Part shown: positions 9,079 to 17,047 of the stretch, one piece after another
Position numbering within the stretch: the first letter of the stretch is position 1
How the letters are laid out: every line of letters begins with the position of its first letter
Source: Gilvimarinus polysaccharolyticus
GTDB lineage: Bacteria > Pseudomonadota > Gammaproteobacteria > Pseudomonadales > Cellvibrionaceae
Direction: 5' to 3'
NCBI RefSeq assembly: GCF_001187555.1
Contig: NZ_LFIJ01000001.1
Coordinates: 1,762,078 to 1,826,077, forward strand
DNA length: 64,000 bases
Made by a program: the position numbers and the translations under genes
Notes under the pieces: generated by a model
Databases searched by the model: none
What the model saw: the letters and a program-made list of their open reading frames with translations, nothing else
What the model was told of the DNA's origin: nothing

Positions 9079-10845
9079 TTAAGAAAAAAACCAGAAATAC
9101 TGAAAACAGATAACGGCAAACAACAGCCCGCAGAGAAACTTCCAGAACGCCATAGGATTTCGCTCAAGCAATGGTGCCGACTTAAACCGCTTCATTAACT
9201 GGGCATTTGGCTGCAACAAATCGTGAATAAATTCTGAGTAAGCAGGATAGCGAAATCTTGGCCTTGGCGACAGGGCTTTACGCAAAGCCAAATCAATCCA
9301 AACGGGTACATCTTTACGGTATTTTCGTATGCTTTGGTATTGCCAAGCTTCAAATTTTGTTGGAGGATTTCTTTGCATATCGGAGATATCAAAAGGTAAT
9401 TTTCCACAAATGATTTCATAAGCGATAACCGCCAACGAAAAAATATCCGATCTATCCGTTGCCGGCTCGCCCAACAAATATTCTGGTGCAATATAATCTA
9501 CCGAACCCACCGGAACATGCTCCATCAATGGCGTAGATATTTCACCTAGGCCAGCAACAAACACCGTACCAAAATCAATAATAATTGGCCGACCACGTTT
9601 ATCTATCATAATATTTTCAGGTTTTAAATCGCGATGAATCATACCCAGACGCTGAAATGCGCGCAGGCTTTTGATGATTTTATCGAGCATATCGCGTACA
9701 GGCTTTAAATCTGGTTTGGGATTGTCGTAAATCCACTGACGCAAGGTAATGCCTTCGATATACTCACACACGTGATAGAGAAACGGGCTATTTTCCGGCC
9801 GCGGCAATATTTTCATAACCCCGGAATGATTCAAACGCCGCCCCACCCATTGTTCGCGAATAAAACCCTCTAAATATTGCACATCATCTTTGAAATTCTC
9901 CGACGGCGCCTTTAACACCTGTAACTGATCATTATGAATGTCTTTAACCAAATATAAGTGCGATCGCGTACCGGAATGTATGACTAGCTGCACCTCATAA
10001 TGATCAATTTTTTGCCCTTCCTGCAATACTGGAGGGATAACGAGTTGAGTTAGGCTGCGATGCACCTCATCGATTTCGGCCAGCGGCAATTCATCAACAG
10101 TAACCAAAAGACAAGTGAGGTTATCATCGCTGCCATTGGCCAACGCAGCGCTTGATAATGCCGCAGTCGCTTGTTCGAGTTGACCTTGGTGGTCGCCGAT
10201 AATATCGACCATCTCGCACTCCGTTAACCACTCGTGAATACCATCAGTGGTTAACAAAATGATATCGCCTAGAGCAATATCCTCTGCCTGATAGTCTACC
10301 TCGAGACAAGAATCCATGCCGAGTGCACGCGTTAGGAAGGTTTTTCGGCCAGCCTGTTGATGACAGTGGTCGCGGGTTATTTGTTGTAACGTGCCCTGCC
10401 TTAAAATATATATACGACTATCACCCACATGAAAAAAATGTGCGGTATTGGATTTAAAAATCACGCCACTGAAAGTAGTGACTAAGCCGTTATGCCGTGC
10501 ATGACCTTGCTGCCCATGGTGATAAAGCCACGAATTCAACGACGACAAAACCCGTGCCGCCGCCATTTTTACCGGCCAAGTGTCGGGTGTAGAAAAATAA
10601 TCTTCAATAAACAAAGTGACACTGGTAGAGCTCGCCTGCTGCGAATTTTCACTGCAACTCACACCATCAGCAATACAGGCAAGACCGCCTTTTAGAAAAC
10701 GCGCAGAACCGCTGGGAAGGTGTGCTGCGAAAGCATCTTGATTTTCAGCTTTTTTACCGGTGCACGAACTGCCGCCAAAACTCAGCTTTAACGACTTCTT
10801 GCCCGCTAATGCGCTATCCTCGAGTTCAACTCCGTGACTATTCAT
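9079..10845 (-). CDS. Bifunctional PP2C phosphatase / Ser-Thr protein kinase, membrane-anchored
   Basis: A fusion of 588 residues. Residues ~18-245 form a PP2C-type phosphatase (KKAENQDAF, IADGVSCSENS, VGDSRIYILR, LLTTDGIHEW, SDDNLTCLLV). Residues ~270-540 form a Hanks-type kinase (VLK lysine, catalytic loop HRDLKPENIMI, IDFGT metal site, then YIAPEYLLGEPATDRSDIFS). A single hydrophobic tail helix at ~565-586 would anchor it to the inner membrane. The first ATG with GAGAG 10 nt upstream is used rather than the TTG six bases before. Such fusions sit beside nasA in Pseudomonas nitrate clusters. Here it follows nasA on the same strand, but a strong terminator lies between. Its substrates are unknown. 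Confidence 0.9.
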   Translation of the reverse strand: MNSHGVELEDSALAGKKSLKLSFGGSSCTGKKAENQDAFAAHLPSGSARFLKGGLACIADGVSCSENSQQASSTSVTLFIEDYFSTPDTWPVKMAAARVLSSLNSWLYHHGQQGHARHNGLVTTFSGVIFKSNTAHFFHVGDSRIYILRQGTLQQITRDHCHQQAGRKTFLTRALGMDSCLEVDYQAEDIALGDIILLTTDGIHEWLTECEMVDIIGDHQGQLEQATAALSSAALANGSDDNLTCLLVTVDELPLAEIDEVHRSLTQLVIPPVLQEGQKIDHYEVQLVIHSGTRSHLYLVKDIHNDQLQVLKAPSENFKDDVQYLEGFIREQWVGRRLNHSGVMKILPRPENSPFLYHVCEYIEGITLRQWIYDNPKPDLKPVRDMLDKIIKSLRAFQRLGMIHRDLKPENIMIDKRGRPIIIDFGTVFVAGLGEISTPLMEHVPVGSVDYIAPEYLLGEPATDRSDIFSLAVIAYEIICGKLPFDISDMQRNPPTKFEAWQYQSIRKYRKDVPVWIDLALRKALSPRPRFRYPAYSEFIHDLLQPNAQLMKRFKSAPLLERNPMAFWKFLCGLLFAVICFQYFWFFS

Positions 10846-10927
10846 AGACAATCAACTCTCACCTTTAGGCCCTACCGTCTAACTCTATATGTAAATTTAA
10901 GCCTAAACTGGACATTTACACAGAACT

Positions 10928-10952
10928 AAAAAACGGCGGAGCTAGCCCCGCC
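10928..10952 (-). terminator. Rho-independent terminator after the nitrate transporter gene
   Basis: On the minus strand GGCGG...CCGCC forms a GC-rich stem (10935-10952) followed by GTTTTTT (10928-10934). It starts 9 bp after the nasA stop, so the downstream kinase gene probably needs read-through or its own promoter. Confidence 0.75.
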
Positions 10953-10960
10953 TAAAGACG

Positions 10961-12430
10961 TTAGCTTACGGTAATTAACTCCACCGAGCCATCTTCTCTA
11001 ACCTCGGTAATATGGCCTTTGGGCTCCTCCATAAAGAGCAAGGTGATAAAACCCACCACGGCAGTACCAGCAATCACGTAGAAGAAGGTTGAATAATCGA
11101 CAAAACTTAACACCGTTAAATAAACCACGGCACCAACATTGCCATAAGCCCCTGTCATACCGGCAATTTGGCCGGTTAATCGACGCTTAATCAATGGCAC
11201 TACGGCAAACACGGCGCCCTCACCAGCCTGCACAAAAAACGAACAAGCCATAGCCGCAATAACGGCCATCACTAAAGGCCAGCCCGAATCGACCATACCC
11301 ATGACAACATAACCAATAGCTAAGCCTGCGGTTAAAATCAGCAAAGTGGATTTTCGCCCGAAGCGATCTGAAAGCCAACCACCTCCTGGGCGCGACATTA
11401 AATTCATAAAGGCATAGGCTGAGGCAACCATACCGGCCATCACTGGAGTTAAGGCAAAGGTATCGGAAAAAAATAACGGCAGCATAGAGATTACGGCTAA
11501 CTCAGAACCGAATGTGGCGAAGGATAAAATATTCAGCACCACCACTTGCTTAAATTTATAGCGATGCATTTCTGGCACGGGTTCAACAAAAATATTCTTG
11601 TTGACTTTCCAAACGTGGGTCAGATCGTAAACAAACAATACCACTAAGCCGGCATAGCAAATCATTGCGATGGTTTCGGACAACATTGACACACCCGCAG
11701 GCGACAACTTCCATGTTAGCAATGCGAGCGCTGCATACATAGGGACTTTCATTAATATCAGTAAGAAAAAGTCGCCTTTACTGGTGACTTCAATAGCACC
11801 AACATTTTTCGGTTTGAAATACGTAGACCCCTTGGGTGTATCGCTAACATTAAAATAAAACACCGCAGAAAAGAGTAAACTCATTAAACCGGTTATACCA
11901 ATGGCATAGCGCCAACCGTCATCGCCACCAAACAATACAGCGATAGTTGGCAGTGTGAATGCGGCGGCAGCAGAGCCAAAATTACCCCAACCGCCATAGA
12001 TACCCTCTGCGGTACCCAGCTCGTTGGCTGGAAACCACTCACTCACCAAGCGAATACCGATAACAAAACCGGCACCAATAAAACCAAGTGCGAAACGAGC
12101 AACAGCTGCCTGCAAAAAGGTATCGGCTAAAGCGAACATAAAACACGGAATGGAACACAACGCCAACAAACCCGAGTAGACCATTTTAGGGCCGAAGCGA
12201 TCGGTAAGCATACCAATAACAACGCGGGCAGGAATGGTGAGCGCAACATTCAAAATCAAAAGAGTCTTAATTTGCGATTTATCTAAACCTAAAGAAGCCG
12301 CAACAGCTTGCAGCATGGGTGCAAAGTTAAACCACACCACAAAAGTAATAAAGAATGCCATCCAACTAAGATGCAATATTTTCATTTTTCCTGAAAAAGA
12401 AAACAAGTTAAAAGACCGAGTTATGCTCAT
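10961..12430 (-). CDS. nasA: NarK/NasA-family nitrate (nitrite) MFS transporter
   Basis: Inner-membrane nitrate importer of 489 residues with 12 or more hydrophobic helices. The nitrate-porter signatures are visible as [13 protein letters not shown] and [15 protein letters not shown], together with the MFS loop motif LTDRFGPK. An AGGGAG ribosome site 6 nt upstream selects the ATG at 12430 rather than a longer frame starting at 12496. Longer than cytoplasmic-type NasA because of an extended loop around residues 210-275. It lies downstream of nirD with a 203-bp gap and is followed by a terminator. The gene set cobA-nirBD-nasA argues for assimilation rather than respiration. Confidence 0.93.
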   Translation of the reverse strand: MSITRSFNLFSFSGKMKILHLSWMAFFITFVVWFNFAPMLQAVAASLGLDKSQIKTLLILNVALTIPARVVIGMLTDRFGPKMVYSGLLALCSIPCFMFALADTFLQAAVARFALGFIGAGFVIGIRLVSEWFPANELGTAEGIYGGWGNFGSAAAAFTLPTIAVLFGGDDGWRYAIGITGLMSLLFSAVFYFNVSDTPKGSTYFKPKNVGAIEVTSKGDFFLLILMKVPMYAALALLTWKLSPAGVSMLSETIAMICYAGLVVLFVYDLTHVWKVNKNIFVEPVPEMHRYKFKQVVVLNILSFATFGSELAVISMLPLFFSDTFALTPVMAGMVASAYAFMNLMSRPGGGWLSDRFGRKSTLLILTAGLAIGYVVMGMVDSGWPLVMAVIAAMACSFFVQAGEGAVFAVVPLIKRRLTGQIAGMTGAYGNVGAVVYLTVLSFVDYSTFFYVIAGTAVVGFITLLFMEEPKGHITEVREDGSVELITVS

Positions 12431-12633
12431 ATCTACTCCCTGAAGCGATTGAAATAAAATGTATATAATTTTTAATAATGTATGAGCCAAGGCCACACTG
12501 ACTTTTAAATGTTCAACAAAATATTACAGTTAGCGTACAGTAAGAACCTATCTCCTTATGTAAAACCGTAAACATCTGAATAAATAATCTTACACAACAA
12601 GAAGATTCACTAATAATTTGAAAAAAAATGAAA

Positions 12634-12960
12634 CTAAGCTGCCACCTCCACTACACCATCGACTTCACGCACATGGTAAACAGGGATGGTGACATCTTCT
12701 TCCAAACACTTTCCAGTGGACAAGACAAAGTGCTGTTTGTACAAGGGTGATGCAACGACTAGATCATCACCAATTGAACCTTGAATACCACGAGAAAGCA
12801 CATTGGCCTTACCGAATGGATCAAAGTTATCTAGTGCAAATAATTTTTTCTCTTTTAATGTGCGAAAAATAGCCACCTGCTTACCTGCAATCAAGGCACA
12901 TACGCCAGTGCCGGGAGTGACATCTTCAACTTTACACACTGTTTGCCATTGCTTTGTCAT
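12634..12960 (-). CDS. nirD: Assimilatory nitrite reductase small subunit
   Basis: A 108-residue Rieske-fold protein, the partner of NirB. It has the typical NirD sequence (GTGVCALIAGKQVAIFR, ALDNFDPFGKANVLSRG, and ASPLYKQHFVLSTGKCLEE). As in other NirD proteins the Cys/His ligands of a true Rieske [2Fe-2S] cluster are missing, so it is probably structural. It starts 72 bp after the nirB stop and is part of cobA-nirB-nirD. Confidence 0.93.
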   Translation of the reverse strand: MTKQWQTVCKVEDVTPGTGVCALIAGKQVAIFRTLKEKKLFALDNFDPFGKANVLSRGIQGSIGDDLVVASPLYKQHFVLSTGKCLEEDVTIPVYHVREVDGVVEVAA

Positions 12961-13032
12961 AATATCTTCTCATTGTGTGAGAGCAGCATCACCGTTGACA
13001 CTGCTAACATGTCAATTAATGAACCCTTACCG

Positions 13033-15576
13033 TTAAGCCATTAAAGGCTCAATTACCTCTACTACCGCAATCCGCTCCTGCTCATTAGCGGGGCGAATTT
13101 GATTACGCTCTACAACATAGGCGAGGTTACTATCGCGAGTATCGGTGTTAATGAAGTGGCTGAAACGTTTTAGCCTCTCTGGGTTTTCGATGGTGGTTTT
13201 CCATTCGCACTGATAATTACTAATGTTATGCGCCATTTCAGCTTCTAGCTCAACACCAATAGACAAGGAGTCTTCGATAACAACCTTTCTCAAATATTCC
13301 AAACCACCTTCTAAGTTTTCCAGCCACACGCTGGTGCGCTGTAAGCGATCTGCCGTGCGCACATAGAACATCAAAAAACGATCGACATACTTGATTAAGG
13401 TTTTTTTATCCAATCCCGTCGCAAACAAGTCGGCATGACGTGGGCGCATTCCACCATTACCGCAAACATAAAGATTCCAACCTTTTTCCGTGGCAATAAT
13501 ACCCACATCTTTACTCTGCGCTTCAGCGCATTCACGCGTACAACCCGATACAGCAAATTTCAGTTTGTGTGGAGAACGAAGACCTTTGTATCTATCTTCA
13601 ATTTCTATGGCCAAACCAACTGAATCATCGACGCCATAGCGACACCAGGTAGACCCCACACAAGACTTCACCGTGCGCACAGATTTTCCGTAGGCGTGAC
13701 CGGTCTCAAAACCGGCATCCACGAGTATTCGCCAAATATGAGGCAAATCATTCAATTGTGCGCCAAACAAATCGATACGTTGGCCACCGGTAACTTTGGT
13801 ATATAAATGAAACTGCTTGGCCACCTCACCTAGCACTATAAGTTTATCAGGCGTAATTTCACCCGCGGCAACGCGTGGCACCACCGAGTAAGTTCCGTCT
13901 TTTTGCAAATTACCCAAGAAAATATCGTTGCTATCCTGCAGGCCAATGTGTGCGTCTTCTAAAATATAATCATTCCAAAAAGATGCCAGTATTGAACCCA
14001 CTGTGGGTTTACAAATTTCACAACCATGACCCTTGCCATGACTATCCAGCAACACTTCAAAGCTGCGCACTTTAGTGACACGCACTATGTCCGACAACTG
14101 CTGGCGCGAATAAGCAAAGTGCTCGCAAATATCATTTTTAACTTCAACACCTAAATTAGTAAGCTCGGCGTCTAACACTTGTTTGACCAATGCCGTACAA
14201 CCACCGCAACTGGTTGACGCCAGCGTCTCGGCTTTGATCTCGGCCATAGTTTGTGATCCATTTTGCACAGCACAACAAATAGCGCCTTTGGAGACATCCA
14301 TGCAGGAACAAATTTGAGCGGTATCGGGTAGAGAATCCAAACCCATCATCGCGCCGGAGGCATCTATCGATGGTAAAATCAACGCATTGGGATCGTCCGG
14401 TAAATCCATTTTATTAACGCAAAGTTGCTGCAAGATGCCGTAGCCGTCAGCATCACCGACTAACACAGCACCCAACAAACGGGTATTGTCCGCCGACACA
14501 ATAATGCGTTTATACACCTCATCCACATCGTTACTGTAAGTATAACTTTTACAACCTGGTGTATTGCCATGGGCATCACCCACCGATGCCACATCAACAC
14601 CGAGTAGTTTTAATTTGGTGCTCATATCGGCACCGGTAAATTGCTGATCACCACCGGTAATGTGTGACAGTGCAACCTTGGCCATTTCATAGCCAGGCGC
14701 CACTAAACCATAAATGCGACCATCCCAAAGAGCACATTCGCCAATGGCATAGACATTTTTAACTGAAGTTTGGCAGTGATTATCAACCACGACACCACCA
14801 CGCTCGCCTAGATCAATACCGCACTTTCGTGCTAATTCGTCTTGCGGACGAATACCCGCGGAAAATAAAATCATGTCCGTTTCAAGATGGCTGCCATCGG
14901 AAAAATTCATGCGATAACGGTACTGTTCCCCGGCAACAATAGCCGTGGTTGCTTTTTGTGTGTGCACGCGAACACCGAGAGCTTCAATATTACTGCGCAG
15001 TAATTTACCGCCACCTTCGTCTAGCTGTACCGCCATTAAACGCGGTGCAAATTCAACTACATGGGTTTCTAGGCCTGCCTGTTTGAGCGCATTCGCAGCT
15101 TCGAGGCCTAAGAGCCCTCCGCCCACTACAACCCCCACTTTAGATTGTTGTGCCGACGCAGTAATGGCTTCGAGATCTTCAATAGTGCGATAAACCAAAC
15201 AATGTGGCTGATCGTTTCCAGCAATGGGGGGCACAAAAGGAAAGGAACCCGTTGCTAGCACTAACTGATCATAGGCTTCGCGACGACCACTGGCGGTAAC
15301 GACCTCTTTGTTGTCAAAATCCAGATCAACTACCTTATCGGATAGAACATAGTTCACCCCCTTGTCTTGATAGTAAGATTCTGTGGTTAACGCTAAATCT
15401 TCTGCCGTGGAACCCGCGAAATATTTAGACAATTGCACGCGATCATAGGCCAGCCTAGGTTCTTCGGAAAAGGTGATTACTTGATAGCGGCTTGCGTGTT
15501 CGGAGGTCACCAGATTATCAATAAATTTGTGACCGACCATGCCATTGCCAACGACTACTATTCGCTGCTTACTCAT
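13033..15576 (-). CDS. nirB: Assimilatory NAD(P)H-nitrite reductase large subunit
   Basis: Reduces nitrite to ammonium with six electrons in the cytoplasm. The 847 residues hold, in order: a FAD/NAD-binding oxidoreductase half (residues 1-300, starting VVVGNGMVGHKFID), a [2Fe-2S] BFD-type domain (CSCMDVSKGAICCAV and STSCGGCTALV, ~425-480), a second BFD-like stretch with GHGCEICKPTVGS (~525-545), a ferredoxin-like half domain, and the siroheme/[4Fe-4S] domain with SCVGSTWCRYG and SGCTRECAEAQ carrying the four Cys ligands. Length and order match NirB/NasD. The gene sits 14 bp after cobA and before nirD. Confidence 0.97.
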   Translation of the reverse strand: MSKQRIVVVGNGMVGHKFIDNLVTSEHASRYQVITFSEEPRLAYDRVQLSKYFAGSTAEDLALTTESYYQDKGVNYVLSDKVVDLDFDNKEVVTASGRREAYDQLVLATGSFPFVPPIAGNDQPHCLVYRTIEDLEAITASAQQSKVGVVVGGGLLGLEAANALKQAGLETHVVEFAPRLMAVQLDEGGGKLLRSNIEALGVRVHTQKATTAIVAGEQYRYRMNFSDGSHLETDMILFSAGIRPQDELARKCGIDLGERGGVVVDNHCQTSVKNVYAIGECALWDGRIYGLVAPGYEMAKVALSHITGGDQQFTGADMSTKLKLLGVDVASVGDAHGNTPGCKSYTYSNDVDEVYKRIIVSADNTRLLGAVLVGDADGYGILQQLCVNKMDLPDDPNALILPSIDASGAMMGLDSLPDTAQICSCMDVSKGAICCAVQNGSQTMAEIKAETLASTSCGGCTALVKQVLDAELTNLGVEVKNDICEHFAYSRQQLSDIVRVTKVRSFEVLLDSHGKGHGCEICKPTVGSILASFWNDYILEDAHIGLQDSNDIFLGNLQKDGTYSVVPRVAAGEITPDKLIVLGEVAKQFHLYTKVTGGQRIDLFGAQLNDLPHIWRILVDAGFETGHAYGKSVRTVKSCVGSTWCRYGVDDSVGLAIEIEDRYKGLRSPHKLKFAVSGCTRECAEAQSKDVGIIATEKGWNLYVCGNGGMRPRHADLFATGLDKKTLIKYVDRFLMFYVRTADRLQRTSVWLENLEGGLEYLRKVVIEDSLSIGVELEAEMAHNISNYQCEWKTTIENPERLKRFSHFINTDTRDSNLAYVVERNQIRPANEQERIAVVEVIEPLMA

Positions 15577-15590
15577 ATTTTTTCCTCACG

Positions 15591-16511
15591 TCAGGCTGAC
15601 AATTTCTTCCAAAGGGAATTTTTATTACTGGATCTTGAAATACTCGACACCACAGTACCGGTAACAGAGGTTGCCACTTCGGGGTAAATTTCCTCCAGCT
15701 CGGGGCTAGCTATCTGATCAAGCCACTGCAGCTGTTCGCGCAAACGCACAACCTCGCCGACAACAATTAGCGCCGGCGACTCGATACTGTGACGCTCGAC
15801 CAGTCCCGGCAACTTAGAAAGGCTCTCGGTAAAAACCCGTTGCTGGGCAGAGCAACCTTTTTCGATAATAGCCGCAGGGGTACAAGCGCTAAGCCCCGCA
15901 TTCTGTAATTCTCTGGCGATAGAGGATGCCGAGCCCAAGCCCATGTAAAACACCAAGGTATGACCACTGTGTGCCAGTGACGACCAGTTAATCAGTAGCT
16001 CTTTTTCCCCTTGCGCTGTAACAAAGCTAACACCTTGAGCGATACCACGATGGGTTAAGGGAATACCTGCATAGGCCGTTGCACCTGCACCAGCCGTAAT
16101 GCCCGGCACTACATCTACAGCAATACCGGCCGATTTAAGCTCCAACATTTCTTCTCCTCCACGACCAAACACAAAAGCGTCACCACCTTTCAGTCGACAC
16201 ACATGCAACCCAAGTTGCGCGGTTTCTACCAGAAGAGAATTTAAATCTTGCTGAGGAATGGAGTGACGGTCTTTGGCTTTACCCACATAAATCGCAGGTG
16301 TACGAATAGGAAATAAAGCTCGAATATCTTCGCTGACCAAGCGATCATAAAAAATAACATCCGCTTGCTGCAGTGTGCGAAGGGCTTTCACCGTCAACAA
16401 ATCTGCATCGCCAGGCCCTGCCCCAACTAATGATACTCGTCCAATATTCGCACTATTACGCGGTTTTAAGCGTGAAAAAAAATGGGTCCTTGTCGCAGGG
16501 TTGGTTGGCAT
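15591..16511 (-). CDS. cobA: Uroporphyrinogen-III C-methyltransferase (siroheme synthesis)
   Basis: Methylates uroporphyrinogen III at C2 and C7, giving precorrin-2, the precursor of the siroheme needed by NirB. The product is 306 residues with the SUMT signatures VSLVGAGPGDADLLTVKAL (SAM site), DVIFYDRLVS, CRLKGGDAFVFGRGGEE and the GIPLTHRG loop. It is a stand-alone CobA, lacking the CysG dehydrogenase part, with a ~40-residue C-terminal extension rich in Ser. The ATG at 16511 has GGAG 10 nt upstream; a GTG at 16526 is possible. First gene of the nir operon, behind a sigma-54-type promoter. Confidence 0.94.
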   Translation of the reverse strand: MPTNPATRTHFFSRLKPRNSANIGRVSLVGAGPGDADLLTVKALRTLQQADVIFYDRLVSEDIRALFPIRTPAIYVGKAKDRHSIPQQDLNSLLVETAQLGLHVCRLKGGDAFVFGRGGEEMLELKSAGIAVDVVPGITAGAGATAYAGIPLTHRGIAQGVSFVTAQGEKELLINWSSLAHSGHTLVFYMGLGSASSIARELQNAGLSACTPAAIIEKGCSAQQRVFTESLSKLPGLVERHSIESPALIVVGEVVRLREQLQWLDQIASPELEEIYPEVATSVTGTVVSSISRSSNKNSLWKKLSA

Positions 16512-16586
16512 AATAGCTGGCTCCACTCAGTGTCGTTAGGCTAAGCCTTATCCGACTCAAGCACTAATGAATTTAGATTGAGATAG

Positions 16587-16603
16587 AGCAAGGACGATGC
16601 CAA
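16587..16603 (-). promoter_or_regulatory. Sigma-54 (-24/-12) promoter for cobA-nirBD
   Basis: On the minus strand TTGGCATCGTCCTTGCT keeps GG and GC with exactly 10 bases between and matches the TTGGCAC-N5-TTGC consensus almost fully. The predicted start is near 16577, giving a leader of about 65 nt before the cobA ATG. Nitrogen-regulated control is expected. Confidence 0.75.
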
Positions 16604-16806
16604 TAAAAATAAAACGTTAATTTTTTAAAAAAACACCCGTTATTATTAATTTTTTTACAAAATCATATAGAAGAAAGACTATTAGAAAAAATAAGTACAC
16701 ACAGAATAAATTCACCTCAAGACGAAAAAACTCGCACTCTTTCCGCGCAACACGCACAACAAAGAGGCAGCAGGCCAACCCAAATCGCACCAGAAAAACA
16801 CGACAC

Positions 16807-16821
16807 GCACAGTGTTGGTGC
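16807..16821. promoter_or_regulatory. NtrC-type enhancer dyad
   Basis: GCACAGTGTTGGTGC fits the NtrC consensus GCAC-N7-GTGC. It sits about 200 bp upstream of the cobA-side sigma-54 promoter and about 150 bp upstream of the nitrate-reductase-side one, suitable for activating both by looping. The stretch 16604-16968 otherwise shows only AT-rich sequence. Confidence 0.6.
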
Positions 16822-16968
16822 CAAAAAAACCCTCCACGAATACCGTAATGTTTAACAATCATAAAAAAATCACAAATTTTCCGATCCTACAGGGTGATAA
16901 GTATTACGGAATGGAGGTAAATACGTAAAAGTTATGCAACTTGATAAAATTTTTATGTGCTCGCCAAG

Positions 16969-16985
16969 TTGGTTCACTAATTGCT
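16969..16985 (+). promoter_or_regulatory. Sigma-54 (-24/-12) promoter for the nitrate reductase operon
   Basis: TTGGTTCACTAATTGCT has GG (16971-16972) and GC (16983-16984) with 10 bases between and a perfect TTGCT -12 element; the -24 side is weaker than on the opposite promoter. The predicted start is near 16996, about 50 nt before the nitrate reductase ATG. Confidence 0.65.
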
Positions 16986-16993
16986 CCATGTCT

Positions 16994-17026
16994 AGGAGTT
17001 CCAATTTTCTACTCCTCATTGAGTAG
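16994..17026 (+). promoter_or_regulatory. Overlapping inverted repeats in the nitrate reductase leader
   Basis: AGGAGT (16994-16999) can pair with ACTCCT (17011-17016), or CTACTC (17009-17014) can pair with GAGTAG (17021-17026) around a six-base loop. The two pairings share bases and exclude each other. The predicted transcription start falls at the left arm, so only the right hairpin is certain to be in the RNA. Function unknown. Confidence 0.35.
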
Positions 17027-17047
17027 CACTAAACCATAGGAAGCCGC

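Noticed and set aside
16994-17026. ANTAR antitermination target as in NasR systems
   Set aside because: Only one six-base-loop hairpin is present, the A/G loop pattern is on the wrong strand for the reductase, and no ANTAR protein is encoded here.
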